Shown here: piece after piece, positions 44,396 to 54,035 of the stretch
Position numbering within the stretch: position 1 is the stretch's first letter
Layout of the letters: every line of letters starts with the position of its first letter
Source: CAYJNO01 sp964371715
GTDB taxonomy: Bacteria; Bacillota_I; Bacilli_A; Erysipelotrichales; Erysipelotrichaceae
Length of the DNA stretch: 59,984 nt
Direction: 5' to 3'
NCBI GenBank assembly: GCA_964371715.1
Contig: CAYJNO010000011.1
Span: 1 to 59,984 of the forward strand
Notes under the pieces: model-generated
Told to the model about the DNA's origin: nothing
Database searches by the model: none
What the model saw: only the letters and a program-made list of their open reading frames with translations
Translations under genes and position numbers: made by a program

Positions 44396-45320
44396 AGAAA
44401 ACTCTTTCTAACACCTTGTTTTTATACCCATTGTAGAATTCTTTAGCAGTTTGAACACTTTTACCTGCAACTTGTAATTTACTAACTAAGATATATCCAT
44501 CAATTGCACCTATTTTTAATGCATCACCTTCTAATCCATAGATAAAACCAGCCTTTGTGTTACTTGAAACTTTAAAATCAACTTCATGAAATTTTATTCT
44601 AATATCATCAACTAAGCTATTGCCTACAGGCCATGAAATTAAACCTCTTATTTTATTATACACACTTAGAACATTGTTATTGAAATTGATATACTCTTGA
44701 TCTTTTTGAATATTAAAGGCAAAAGTAACTTCTTCTTCATTTTGAACAATTGTTTCTATCTCTTTATTTACGTAAGGTTGAATTGTCTCAAGTAATAAAT
44801 CTCTTCCAACAATCATTAATTTATCAAATAGCGTAGCTGTTGTATCTTTAATATCAATATCAATTGCTTTTTGTGAAATGATGTTACCAGCGTCCATTTT
44901 CTTAACCATCTCCATAATTGTTACTCCGGTTTCTTTTTCACCATTAATAATAGAATAATGAATTGGAGCACCGCCACGATACTTTGGTAATAAAGATGCA
45001 TGTACATTAATACATCCATATTTTGGTGTATTTAAAACTATTTCAGGTATTATTTGACCATATGCACAAGTTATAATCAAATCAGGATTTAAATCTACAA
45101 TACTTTGATAATCTTCTTTAATTTTATTTGGTTGTATAACTTGAATATTATGCTCAATAGCCAAAGTTTTAACTGGTGAGTGTACTAATTCTCTTTTTCT
45201 TCCGACTGGTTTATCTGGTTGTGTTACAACAGCAAGCACATTATAATCACTTTCAATTAAACCTCTTAAGACCCCTTTTGAAAATTCTGGAGTACCCATA
45301 AATATTACTTTTAAATTCAT
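44376..45320 (-). CDS. fmt: Methionyl-tRNA formyltransferase
   Basis: 314 aa, normal length. FMGTPEFSKGVLR, NVHASLLPKYRGGAPIHY and TIMEMVKKMDAGNI are diagnostic. Formylates initiator Met-tRNA. No def or sun gene is next to it. Confidence 0.96.
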   Translation of the reverse strand: MNLKVIFMGTPEFSKGVLRGLIESDYNVLAVVTQPDKPVGRKRELVHSPVKTLAIEHNIQVIQPNKIKEDYQSIVDLNPDLIITCAYGQIIPEIVLNTPKYGCINVHASLLPKYRGGAPIHYSIINGEKETGVTIMEMVKKMDAGNIISQKAIDIDIKDTTATLFDKLMIVGRDLLLETIQPYVNKEIETIVQNEEEVTFAFNIQKDQEYINFNNNVLSVYNKIRGLISWPVGNSLVDDIRIKFHEVDFKVSSNTKAGFIYGLEGDALKIGAIDGYILVSKLQVAGKSVQTAKEFYNGYKNKVLERVFYENDNK

Positions 45321-45324
45321 TTAA

Positions 45325-46182
45325 TTACCCCTTTATAAAGCTTAATATTTCAGCTTTTCTATCTTCCATATCTTTATATCCTAATTCAAATAATTTCTTT
45401 AAATTTTCAGGATCTCCGCTAAATCTTTTTACTGGAATATCACTACTTGGTCTTAGTAAGAAAGTATTATTATCTTTTACACCTTGCTCTATAGCCGCCA
45501 TTTGTTTATTATATGCTTCATGTCTATTAGAATATTGCTCAACAAGTTTTGGATAATTTGGATAGTTAAAATTCATAAACCAACGCATAAATCCACTAGC
45601 TGCTTTTCTTACATAACCTTCAGGTTTTGTAACAATTACAAAATGTTTATCATTACCATTTTCAATACTTCTTTCATATGGAATCATAGTAGTAATTCCA
45701 CCGTCTAATAATTTTTGACCTTGATATTCGACAATATTACCAGCTATTGGTAAAGTACATGCTGCTTTTAGTAATACTAAATCATTATCTAATTCATTTG
45801 CCTTAATATAAAATGTTTCTGCTTTATCTAAATCATATAATCCAATTTCAAAATTACTATCTTTATCTTTTAGTTCTTGTACATCAAACTTTAAAGTTTC
45901 TCTTAATAGTTCATCAAACATAAATCGATACCCTACATATCTTCCCTCTTTCACTATTGGTTTGATACCTACATTTCGACTATCTGCTGTATGTACAGCT
46001 GTAATATCATAAAGATATTCTTTATTCTTCATATAGTAACAGCAGATATTTACTGCACCGGCAGAAATACCAACACCATAATCCATTTCTATATTATTAT
46101 CTATCAACCAGCTTAATGCTCCAGCTGTATAAGCACCACGCATTCCTCCGCCTTCTAAAACTAACCCTATCTTATTCATCAT
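45325..46182 (-). CDS. Patatin-like phospholipase family protein
   Basis: 285 aa, RssA/YjjU-like. The oxyanion region LEGGGMRGAYTAG, nucleophile Ser in GISAGAV and catalytic Asp in LLDGGI are present. A cytosolic lipid acyl hydrolase is likely. The second of two adjacent ATGs (46179) has better spacing from GAGG. Confidence 0.88.
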   Translation of the reverse strand: MMNKIGLVLEGGGMRGAYTAGALSWLIDNNIEMDYGVGISAGAVNICCYYMKNKEYLYDITAVHTADSRNVGIKPIVKEGRYVGYRFMFDELLRETLKFDVQELKDKDSNFEIGLYDLDKAETFYIKANELDNDLVLLKAACTLPIAGNIVEYQGQKLLDGGITTMIPYERSIENGNDKHFVIVTKPEGYVRKAASGFMRWFMNFNYPNYPKLVEQYSNRHEAYNKQMAAIEQGVKDNNTFLLRPSSDIPVKRFSGDPENLKKLFELGYKDMEDRKAEILSFIKG

Positions 46183-46233
46183 TACCTCACTATAACTATA
46201 TCATTATAAAGTTCTTAACTAAATTAATCAACC

Positions 46234-47751
46234 CTACATTAAAGGAGAAAAAACATTCAAAATAGCCCTTATAAATCTTCTTATTGCTGAAACTTTGTAG
46301 CAGTCTTGTATTGTAATTTGTTTAGATACATTTAATATATCATCATAATCTTGTTTCATCATTTTTATGCATTCTTTATTTGTAAATAAAACATTTGATT
46401 CGAAATTTAAATGATAGCTTCTAAAATCCATATTTATTGTACCAATAGTTGCTAATTTATCATCAATAATCCATAGTTTCGAATGAATAAAACCTGGTAA
46501 ATATTCATATATATTAATGTTGTTTTCTATTAATTCTTGGTATTTACTTCTTGTAACTTCAGAAACATAATATTTATCTGGAATATATGGTGTTGTAATA
46601 AAAATATCTACTCCATTTTTCGCGGCTATTTTTAATGCAGTTGTCATTGTATAATCTATGATTAAATATGGTGTATGAATATAAATACTTTTTTTTGCAT
46701 TATTAATTAAATATAAATGAAAATTATAACCAATTAAATCACTCTCTTTTGGAGAATAACTAAAAGGTAATACCAAATCATCAGACTTTAATGAATGATA
46801 TAACTTAAAATCTAAATAATCCAATTGTTTATTTTTATTCATTGCATTATAAAATTGAATAAACATAACTGTACAATTCCATACAGCTTCTCCTTCAAGT
46901 CGTGAACCAGTATCTTTCCAATAGCCAAATCTTTTATATTCATTAATATATTCATCTGCAATGTTAAAACCACCCATATAAGCTACTTTATTATCTATTA
47001 CAAATATTTTACGATGGTTTCGATTATTAATCTTTGACTCAATTTTTATATTAATAGGATTAAAGATCGTACAATCTATGCCATATCCTTCTAATTTTTT
47101 ATGATAATTAGCTGGTAATGTTGTAATACAACCTGCATCATCATACATTAAATACACTTTAACACCTGTTTTTATTTTTTTTATTAAGATTTTTAATATT
47201 TCATCCCACATAACACCTTCACTAAGAATAAATGTTTCAATGAAAATGAATTTTTCAGCCTTATTTAAATCTTCTAAAATATTTTTAAAAGCATATTCGC
47301 CTGTGCTTAAGTAGTCAACTATAGTATTTTTATATACTGGGAAATATGAATTTTTTTCCATAAACCTAAATACTCTGACAATATCTTCTGTATAACCATT
47401 ATCATTTAATATATTTTTACTAACTAATACTTTATTTTTCTTTAACTCTTGTGGAATGATTCTTGATAAATTTCTTTGGATTTTCTTACCACCTACCAAA
47501 ATATAAAGAGTACCACCAATTAAGGGTATACCTAATATTAATATTGCCCATGTTAATAGATAAGTTGTATTATCATTCCTGTTAATTACATATAATAAAA
47601 CTATTGCATTTAAAATTTGAAACGCAATAGCTGCAAAAACATTAAAACTATTTAAAATCATTATTAAAACAATAATTACAACAAATTGTGCAATTATTAA
47701 ACTGACAATATGAAATAAACGCGATGTGAAAATTGAGTTTAATCGTTGCAT
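46234..47751 (-). CDS. cls: Cardiolipin synthase
   Basis: 505 aa: two N-terminal TM helices, then a PLD domain pair with HKD motifs HRKIFVID and HSKLWIID. Condenses two phosphatidylglycerols to cardiolipin at the membrane. Its AGGAGAAGG ribosome site overlaps the stop of the upstream GNAT gene. Confidence 0.94.
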   Translation of the reverse strand: MQRLNSIFTSRLFHIVSLIIAQFVVIIVLIMILNSFNVFAAIAFQILNAIVLLYVINRNDNTTYLLTWAILILGIPLIGGTLYILVGGKKIQRNLSRIIPQELKKNKVLVSKNILNDNGYTEDIVRVFRFMEKNSYFPVYKNTIVDYLSTGEYAFKNILEDLNKAEKFIFIETFILSEGVMWDEILKILIKKIKTGVKVYLMYDDAGCITTLPANYHKKLEGYGIDCTIFNPINIKIESKINNRNHRKIFVIDNKVAYMGGFNIADEYINEYKRFGYWKDTGSRLEGEAVWNCTVMFIQFYNAMNKNKQLDYLDFKLYHSLKSDDLVLPFSYSPKESDLIGYNFHLYLINNAKKSIYIHTPYLIIDYTMTTALKIAAKNGVDIFITTPYIPDKYYVSEVTRSKYQELIENNINIYEYLPGFIHSKLWIIDDKLATIGTINMDFRSYHLNFESNVLFTNKECIKMMKQDYDDILNVSKQITIQDCYKVSAIRRFIRAILNVFSPLM

Positions 47752-47758
47752 CCTTCTC

Positions 47759-48202
47759 CTACAGTTTATATTTAAATATACACTTTATTTTTTCATTTCT
47801 CATGTATAGTTCATGATCTTTTGGAACTTCTACTACATCAACTAATTCGCCTTTGAGTTTTTCTAATGTTTTATAAGATGCAATATTTTCAGGTGAACAT
47901 GTAATTATTAGTTCATCAAGTCCATACTCTTCTTTACATAATTTAAATGCTTTTAAACAAGCTTTATATGCATAGTTATTCCCTTGATATGTTGGAAATA
48001 TACTATAACCTATCTGTCCAAAATAAAGTAATTCTTCATTTATATTTGTCCTTATCTCTAAGCGACCAACCTTTGTTTTCGAATTTTTAATGACAATATC
48101 ATAAAGGAATTCATCTTCATTATCGTAAAAATTTAAAAAAAATGTACTTTTAAAAACTAAATCAACATCATTAATATCAATCAATTTATTTTTAAACTTC
48201 AT
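47759..48202 (-). CDS. GNAT-family acetyltransferase
   Basis: 147 aa. GYSIFPTYQGNNYAYKACL corresponds to GNAT motif A (acetyl-CoA binding) and NIASYKTLEKLKGEL to motif B. Substrate unknown. Start directly follows the upstream stop (TAAATG). Confidence 0.8.
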   Translation of the reverse strand: MKFKNKLIDINDVDLVFKSTFFLNFYDNEDEFLYDIVIKNSKTKVGRLEIRTNINEELLYFGQIGYSIFPTYQGNNYAYKACLKAFKLCKEEYGLDELIITCSPENIASYKTLEKLKGELVDVVEVPKDHELYMRNEKIKCIFKYKL

Positions 48203-48457
48203 TTAACCAACAATTTTATCTAAAGTAGTTCTCACATCTTCGTAAGTCATACTTCCTTCAAATATTTTTTCATCATTAAAAAAAAATGTTGGAACATAAT
48301 AATAATCATAACTGTTTGCTAAAGCGACATTTTTACTTTCATCAATCATCTCAATTTCAATATTACGATATTTTTCTTCCTTCAATAATTCATTTAAGTA
48401 TTCACGCATTCTAATGCAGTGAGGGCAATTTTCTAAAATAAAAACCTTTGTATTCAT
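48203..48457 (-). CDS. Glutaredoxin/thioredoxin-like protein
   Basis: 84 aa. NCPHCIRM carries the C-x-x-C redox pair at residues 11-14; YVPTFFFND holds the cis-Pro. A small soluble thiol-disulphide reductase or electron donor. SD GGAGG. Confidence 0.85.
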   Translation of the reverse strand: MNTKVFILENCPHCIRMREYLNELLKEEKYRNIEIEMIDESKNVALANSYDYYYVPTFFFNDEKIFEGSMTYEDVRTTLDKIVG

Positions 48458-48541
48458 AGTAAGACCTCCATATAATTATTATACATTATTTATTATCTAT
48501 TTTTATAGTTACATTACCTAGATATATAATTTTTATCAAAA

Positions 48542-48569
48542 TAAAAACTGTAACTTTAATTACAGTTTT
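48542..48569 (-). terminator. Terminator after the ATP-grasp pair
   Basis: AAAACTGTAA / TTACAGTTTT stem (48544-48553, 48560-48569), with T-rich sequence downstream on the minus strand. It overlaps the end of the ATP-grasp gene. Confidence 0.75.
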
Positions 48570-49348
48570 ATTAGATCAGATGATAAATGCCTTAAAAATA
48601 AATCAATTATATCTATATCAGTTAATTCATAAATACTTCGTGTTCCAACAACATCCTCAATTTCATTAAACACTAGTTTTTTATTATTATCATAAATAAA
48701 ATCAATACCAACAAAGTCAAATTTATTTCTTTTTAAAATTTCATCTAATATTTCAGTATCTATTAATTCATAAACACTTGCTTGACCACCACTTGAAATA
48801 TTAGCTTTAAAACCTTCATTGCTCTCTCTTTTAATTGCTTTAATAATCTTATTATTTATAATATAAACACGTATATCAACATTGGCATTTTTACTATATT
48901 TTTGAATTATGTATGGATAATCAATTACATTAAGTAAATTAGCTAATTCTGCTTTATTAGATATGAAGTGTACTTGATTTCCACCATAACCATATTGACC
49001 TTTTACAATAAGAGGATATGAAATATCATCTAGTTTATCATATGCAAGAATTTCCATCATTGGTAAATCACTATAATATTCATACATAAATTTTTTATCA
49101 TTTCCAAGCTTAGCTACTAAGGCATCGTTATAAACTTTGATATTTAATTTTTCAATTTTATCACTTAGTTTAAAGTCATGACTGCGATTAATCACAAAAT
49201 CAATATTATTAAAATCACATTTATCATCAGTAAATATTAATTTAATGTCTAACTCATATTTATAACCATCATTTATAACTTTATTTGCGAACCATTTATT
49301 CTTTTCATAGTGACTTCTCTCATAGATTAGATAACCTTTTTTAATCAT
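48560..49348 (-). CDS. RimK-like ATP-grasp ligase (second of a pair)
   Basis: 262 aa. ATP-grasp features: KGQYGYGGNQVHFI (ATP-binding loop), SSGGQASVY, and FNEIEDVVGTRS (metal-binding acidic residues). It is a paralogue of the preceding gene, overlapping it by 8 bp. RimK-type enzymes form amide or peptide bonds, for example glutamate ligation. Target unknown. Confidence 0.82.
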   Translation of the reverse strand: MIKKGYLIYERSHYEKNKWFANKVINDGYKYELDIKLIFTDDKCDFNNIDFVINRSHDFKLSDKIEKLNIKVYNDALVAKLGNDKKFMYEYYSDLPMMEILAYDKLDDISYPLIVKGQYGYGGNQVHFISNKAELANLLNVIDYPYIIQKYSKNANVDIRVYIINNKIIKAIKRESNEGFKANISSGGQASVYELIDTEILDEILKRNKFDFVGIDFIYDNNKKLVFNEIEDVVGTRSIYELTDIDIIDLFLRHLSSDLIKL

Positions 49349-50231
49349 TAATTACCTCTAAAATATACTTAAATATAGATGTTGCAACATTAATATTTGT
49401 TGCTTCAAATAAATTTTTAATATGTGCATTTGAATTAACTTCACATAAAATTGGCTCATCATTATAATCAAATAAAATATCTATACCAGCAAAATCTAAA
49501 TCTAATATTTTAGATACTTTAATTGCCATATCTTCAAATTCTTTAGAGATATTATAAGTTTGCATTTTACCACCATTACTTGCATTAGCTCTAAAATCAT
49601 CATTAGATGTTCTAAGTACACTTGCTACAACACGATGATTAACTGTTTGAATTCTTACATCTTTTCCATAGCTTGCTTTAATCAGCTCTTGATATAAATG
49701 TGGTACTGCTATTAATTCATTTCTTTTATCAATTAATTCTTTGCGATTATTAATTAAATAAACTTGAGCACCAAATGATCCAAAAGCTTCTTTAATCACT
49801 AAAGGATATGTTAATTCTTTTTCTATTACATCTATAAAATTCATATCAGTTTCTACATATCTATTAAATAACTTTGGTGCAAATATTGTTTTTGGCATCT
49901 TTATCCCTGCATTACTTAAAGCTTGAAAAGTATCAATTTTACTATCACATATCTCAATGGCTTTAGAACTATTAAACACCTTATATCCCAGTTTTTCTAG
50001 ATGCCTTGCTAAAGTTAAATCCTTATCTAGAAATAAAATAAAATCAACCGTATAATTAAAATTCAACAACTTTAATTCACCTTTATCAATACATGATACT
50101 ATTTCTCTATTATCAATTATATTTAAATTTATATTTAATTCATTTGCTGCCTTTAAATATAAGTCATACATATCAAAATATTTTTTTGTTACTAAACTAG
50201 CATTATGTATTAATATACCATTAATCATCAT
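49341..50231 (-). CDS. RimK-like ATP-grasp ligase (first of a pair)
   Basis: 296 aa. An N-terminal preATP-grasp region, KEAFGSFGAQVYLI, NASNGGKMQ and CEVNSNAHIKN near the C terminus are the RimK/LysX-type signatures. It overlaps ung by 11 bp and its paralogue by 8 bp. No short precursor peptide or carrier-protein gene was found around the pair. Confidence 0.84.
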   Translation of the reverse strand: MMINGILIHNASLVTKKYFDMYDLYLKAANELNINLNIIDNREIVSCIDKGELKLLNFNYTVDFILFLDKDLTLARHLEKLGYKVFNSSKAIEICDSKIDTFQALSNAGIKMPKTIFAPKLFNRYVETDMNFIDVIEKELTYPLVIKEAFGSFGAQVYLINNRKELIDKRNELIAVPHLYQELIKASYGKDVRIQTVNHRVVASVLRTSNDDFRANASNGGKMQTYNISKEFEDMAIKVSKILDLDFAGIDILFDYNDEPILCEVNSNAHIKNLFEATNINVATSIFKYILEVIND

Positions 50232-50883
50232 TTAAGCTCCAATCTATCTTAACTTTATTATTTAACTCTAATAATCTATTTACTTCACTAAATGGTTTAG
50301 AACCAAAAAATCCACGATGTGCAGAAAGTGGACTTGGGTGTACACCTTCAATCACAAAATGTTTTTCATTTGTTATTAATGCTTTTTTAACTCTTGCATT
50401 ATTACCCCATAAAATATAAATAACTGTATCATTTTTTAAATTTATATATTTAATAATTTCATCTGTCAATCTTTCATAACCTTTATTTGCATGGGAGTTT
50501 GGCTTTTTTTCCTCAACACTTAAAACTGTATTCATTAGTAAGACACCTTGTTTTGCCCATTTTGTTAAATCACCATGTTTACTTATTTCAACACCTAAAT
50601 CACTATTTAATTCTTTAAAGATATTTTTTAAAGATGGAGGTAATTTAGATTGACTTTTTGGTACAGAAAAAGCTAAACCCATAGCTTGGTTTTCACCATG
50701 ATATGGGTCTTGCCCTAAAATTACAACTTTTAGCGCGTCATAAGATGTTTCTTCAAACATCTTAAAAATATTTTCTTTAGCTGGATAAATTTTTTTGTTT
50801 TGATATTCTTCATTTACAAAGCTCATCAAATTAATAAAATACTCTTTATTACTTTCAATTTTAATTAGTTCATTAAAATCCAT
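50221..50883 (-). CDS. ung: Uracil-DNA glycosylase
   Basis: 220 aa, normal. Catalytic GQDPYHGENQAMG and HPSPLSAHRGFFGS are intact. Removes uracil from DNA. GGTGA ribosome site close to ATG 50883. Confidence 0.97.
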   Translation of the reverse strand: MDFNELIKIESNKEYFINLMSFVNEEYQNKKIYPAKENIFKMFEETSYDALKVVILGQDPYHGENQAMGLAFSVPKSQSKLPPSLKNIFKELNSDLGVEISKHGDLTKWAKQGVLLMNTVLSVEEKKPNSHANKGYERLTDEIIKYINLKNDTVIYILWGNNARVKKALITNEKHFVIEGVHPSPLSAHRGFFGSKPFSEVNRLLELNNKVKIDWSLNDD

Positions 50884-50891
50884 TTTTCACC

Positions 50892-52616
50892 TTAATTATA
50901 TAATTTTTCTACTTCTTGTTTCACTACTTCTAATGGAGCTTCGCCTATTGTTAGTAATGCTTCATGGAATTCTATAATATCAAAATCTTTATGTTCTTTA
51001 GCATTGTCATATAAATCTTCATAGTATGCAAAACCAACTCCATATGATAATATGCTACCTGGATTTTCAATCAATCCATAGTATAACTCAGTAGCAGATT
51101 CTTCATCTAAGCTAAATATAAGTCCAAAGTTCTTTTGCAATTCTTCAATAGACCATCCATAATAATTTACTCCAATATCCATCATTGCATTAGCAATATA
51201 TGAAATTTTAGTATTAAGTGTTAATGCTCTAATTGTATCCTCATCATAATCAGTTGCCCACATATAAGCATATTTAGATACATACATTGCATAACCTTCT
51301 CCACTTCCAAGATATGATAAATGATAATTTATTGGATGTGAATCATTAATTATTGCATAAACATTTTGAAGTAAATGTCCAGGTACTGCTTCATGGGCTA
51401 GAGTTTCATAAAAACCAATTGGATTTTCTAGTAATGCTGCTTCATTAATTTTCATTGAATTATAATTATAGTCATCAATTGGTGCCACTAAATAATATGC
51501 TAATACATTTGGATCTGTATAAGCTGGATCTAAAAATTCAATTTTATAATCAACTTCACCAATTGATGGGAAAGCAGATTCATAATTATCGAAGAATGTA
51601 TCAATTAAAACATAAGGATCACTTTCAACATTAGTATCTTCAAATACTGTTGTATCATAAGAGAGAGTATATAACTCTGCAATTCCATCATAAAACGATG
51701 TTTCTAAATACTCATATAATTCATCGATACTGTAATCTAAACTTGTATTATATTTACTTATTACTTCATAATACTCTTTACCTTCAGGATAGCTAGCTAA
51801 AGCAGGACCATATTGATTTGAACCTTTTAAAGATATTAAAACATCTCTTACTTCTTCAAGTGCAGGAATAACTTCATTATAAACAATTTCTTCATTTCTA
51901 GTAATATAAGAGTTTTTTTCATCTTCTGTTAAATAATCAACAGTATTCAATTTATCATTAAAGCCTTTAGTGAATACTGAGATTCCATTTTCCGATAATA
52001 AATTTTCAATTTGTTCAACAGTAGAATCAATAATTGAATCTTCCATAAATATACCTGAATTAGCTTGTTCTTTTGTTATGACTAATGCATCGTCTAAATA
52101 ACGGTCAAAATCTTCTAATAAAGTAATATAATCATCTAATTTTTCTTGGTCTAAAATACGATATTCATTAAAAATTGTCTTTAAATTTTCGATAATACTA
52201 CTAGATGGTCTAAATAAAAATTCGTATTCTTGATATTCAAGAAATTCTTCATTTATTTCTAAATTAAATGCAATTTTATCGTAAATTAATTGTTGAGAAG
52301 CAGATAAAGTTGTACGATCAAAGTTTGAAAATGTTTCAACATCTTCTTCATGATCGTCTTTTAATGTTTCATAATCATCAAACTCTCCTAAACTTACTTC
52401 AGGTTTGTCTGCATCATAATACTCATAATCAATTAAACCAAAATGTAAAGTAATGATATCACCATACATAATTTCTAAAAAAGCTTCATTTAAAAAAGTA
52501 TTGAACTCTTCATTATCTATTTCAACTACTTCATCATTTACTTCTTCATCATTTTTTCTGCACCCTACAATTGAAAAAATTAATATACTACTTAATAATA
52601 CTTTAATAAATTTCAT
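50892..52616 (-). CDS. DUF885 lipoprotein (zinc-peptidase-like)
   Basis: 574 aa. Lipobox IFSIVGC (Cys19), a spacer rich in Asp/Glu, then a DUF885 domain with HEAVPGH, the family's H-E-x3-G-H metal motif, and later GEGYAMY and NPGSILSYGVG. Likely an extracytoplasmic metallopeptidase attached to the membrane; substrate unknown. Confidence 0.85.
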   Translation of the reverse strand: MKFIKVLLSSILIFSIVGCRKNDEEVNDEVVEIDNEEFNTFLNEAFLEIMYGDIITLHFGLIDYEYYDADKPEVSLGEFDDYETLKDDHEEDVETFSNFDRTTLSASQQLIYDKIAFNLEINEEFLEYQEYEFLFRPSSSIIENLKTIFNEYRILDQEKLDDYITLLEDFDRYLDDALVITKEQANSGIFMEDSIIDSTVEQIENLLSENGISVFTKGFNDKLNTVDYLTEDEKNSYITRNEEIVYNEVIPALEEVRDVLISLKGSNQYGPALASYPEGKEYYEVISKYNTSLDYSIDELYEYLETSFYDGIAELYTLSYDTTVFEDTNVESDPYVLIDTFFDNYESAFPSIGEVDYKIEFLDPAYTDPNVLAYYLVAPIDDYNYNSMKINEAALLENPIGFYETLAHEAVPGHLLQNVYAIINDSHPINYHLSYLGSGEGYAMYVSKYAYMWATDYDEDTIRALTLNTKISYIANAMMDIGVNYYGWSIEELQKNFGLIFSLDEESATELYYGLIENPGSILSYGVGFAYYEDLYDNAKEHKDFDIIEFHEALLTIGEAPLEVVKQEVEKLYN

Positions 52617-52626
52617 TTTTCTTCTC

Positions 52627-53985
52627 CTAATGTTCGGCTACTAAATTAACTAACCATTTCTCTCTTTTTAACAATTTATATGAAACTAATAACTTTACAA
52701 GGTCTGTAGATTGACCTATTAAGTATAACATTATTATATCAACATTCGTGAAATAAGCAAAAAAGCCAACAATTGGTAAATTGATTAACCACATAAATCC
52801 TGAGTCCATAAAGAATGTTGATTTAGTATCACCACCTGCTCTTAAAATAAAGTAGCATTGTGCTGTAAACATATAGACCCAATACATAATTCCTTGTATT
52901 TTTAAAATATCTTGAGCAACATCTTTTGCTGCATCATTAACATTATAGAAATTTGGTACAATATATGAAGATATAAATAAACCTGCACCAAATAATAATG
53001 CTAACATAACACTAAATCCAAGAATTTTATATGCATTACTTTTAGCTTCTTTTAACTCATTAGCCCCTAGATGTGCAGAAACTAAAACAGTAGTTGCTAC
53101 AGCCATTCCAGCAAATAAAGCAAAAAAGATATCTGCTACAGTCGTCGATATTGAATATCCTGCCATAACATCATTCCCTCTTGTAGCATAAAATTTAAAT
53201 AGACTTGAAACCCCAAATGACCATAGTATTTCATTAGTACATAAAGGTAGCGCTTTAGCAGTTACTTTACCTATTAAATCTTTTGATACATTAAATAATT
53301 TACTAATATTACTTTTAAATATTACATTTGATTTCTTTAAGATAAATAAATAGATTGCTAATTCAACAAATCTAGAAATCAATGTTGCTAAAGCAGCTCC
53401 ACTAACTCCCATTTGAGGAAAATTGAAATTACCAAAGATTAAACAATAATTTAAAATAGTATTCACAATAACGGCCACAATCCCAATATACATTGGTGTT
53501 TTAGTTTGACCAATAGCTCTAAATGCCGTAGCAATAGCAAATGAAAAGGCTGTTGGTAAATATGTAAATATTGCTATTTTCATATATTCAATTCCAACTT
53601 CGATAACAATAGGATCTGTTGTGAAATACGATATTATTTGTTGAGGAAACATTAATCCTGCAGCAAAGAAAACTAAAATAAATAATAAACTAGATATAAT
53701 AGCAAATCTAAAAGTCTCTTGTAGTTTACTAATATTTTTAGCACCATTATATTGCGCCATATAGATAGTACATGCAGCTAGTAAGCCATTAATTCCAAAT
53801 GTTGCAATAACATAGTATCTATTTACTGCAGCAACTCCACTTATTGCATCACCACCAAGTTGGCCAACCATTAAGTTATCAATTAAATTAACTGATGTAG
53901 CGATTAATTGTTGAATCATTAAAGGTATTGCAATCGACAAAACTAGAGTATAAAATTTCTTATCTCCGATAAATTTTTTAAACAT
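52627..53985 (-). CDS. MATE-family efflux transporter
   Basis: About 452 aa and 12 TM helices. N-terminal LMIQQLIATSVNLIDNLMVGQLGG is typical. ATG 53985 (after GGGAGAAAAT) is the start; an upstream in-frame start would read through the nrdD terminator. Exports cationic compounds using ion gradients; cargo unknown. Confidence 0.92.
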   Translation of the reverse strand: MFKKFIGDKKFYTLVLSIAIPLMIQQLIATSVNLIDNLMVGQLGGDAISGVAAVNRYYVIATFGINGLLAACTIYMAQYNGAKNISKLQETFRFAIISSLLFILVFFAAGLMFPQQIISYFTTDPIVIEVGIEYMKIAIFTYLPTAFSFAIATAFRAIGQTKTPMYIGIVAVIVNTILNYCLIFGNFNFPQMGVSGAALATLISRFVELAIYLFILKKSNVIFKSNISKLFNVSKDLIGKVTAKALPLCTNEILWSFGVSSLFKFYATRGNDVMAGYSISTTVADIFFALFAGMAVATTVLVSAHLGANELKEAKSNAYKILGFSVMLALLFGAGLFISSYIVPNFYNVNDAAKDVAQDILKIQGIMYWVYMFTAQCYFILRAGGDTKSTFFMDSGFMWLINLPIVGFFAYFTNVDIIMLYLIGQSTDLVKLLVSYKLLKREKWLVNLVAEH

Positions 53986-53997
53986 ATTTTCTCCCAT

Positions 53998-54023
53998 TTT
54001 AAAAAGGTGCCTTAGCACCTTTT
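53998..54023 (-). terminator. Terminator after nrdD
   Basis: AAAAGGTGC / GCACCTTTT stem (54002-54010, 54015-54023), 4-nt loop, T5 on the minus strand. Confidence 0.88.
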
Positions 54024-54035
54024 ATATTATACATC

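Noticed and set aside
48458..50231. Precursor peptide gene for the ATP-grasp pair
   Set aside because: The flanking gap is about 100 bp, is mostly terminator and leader, and has no small ORF with a ribosome site.
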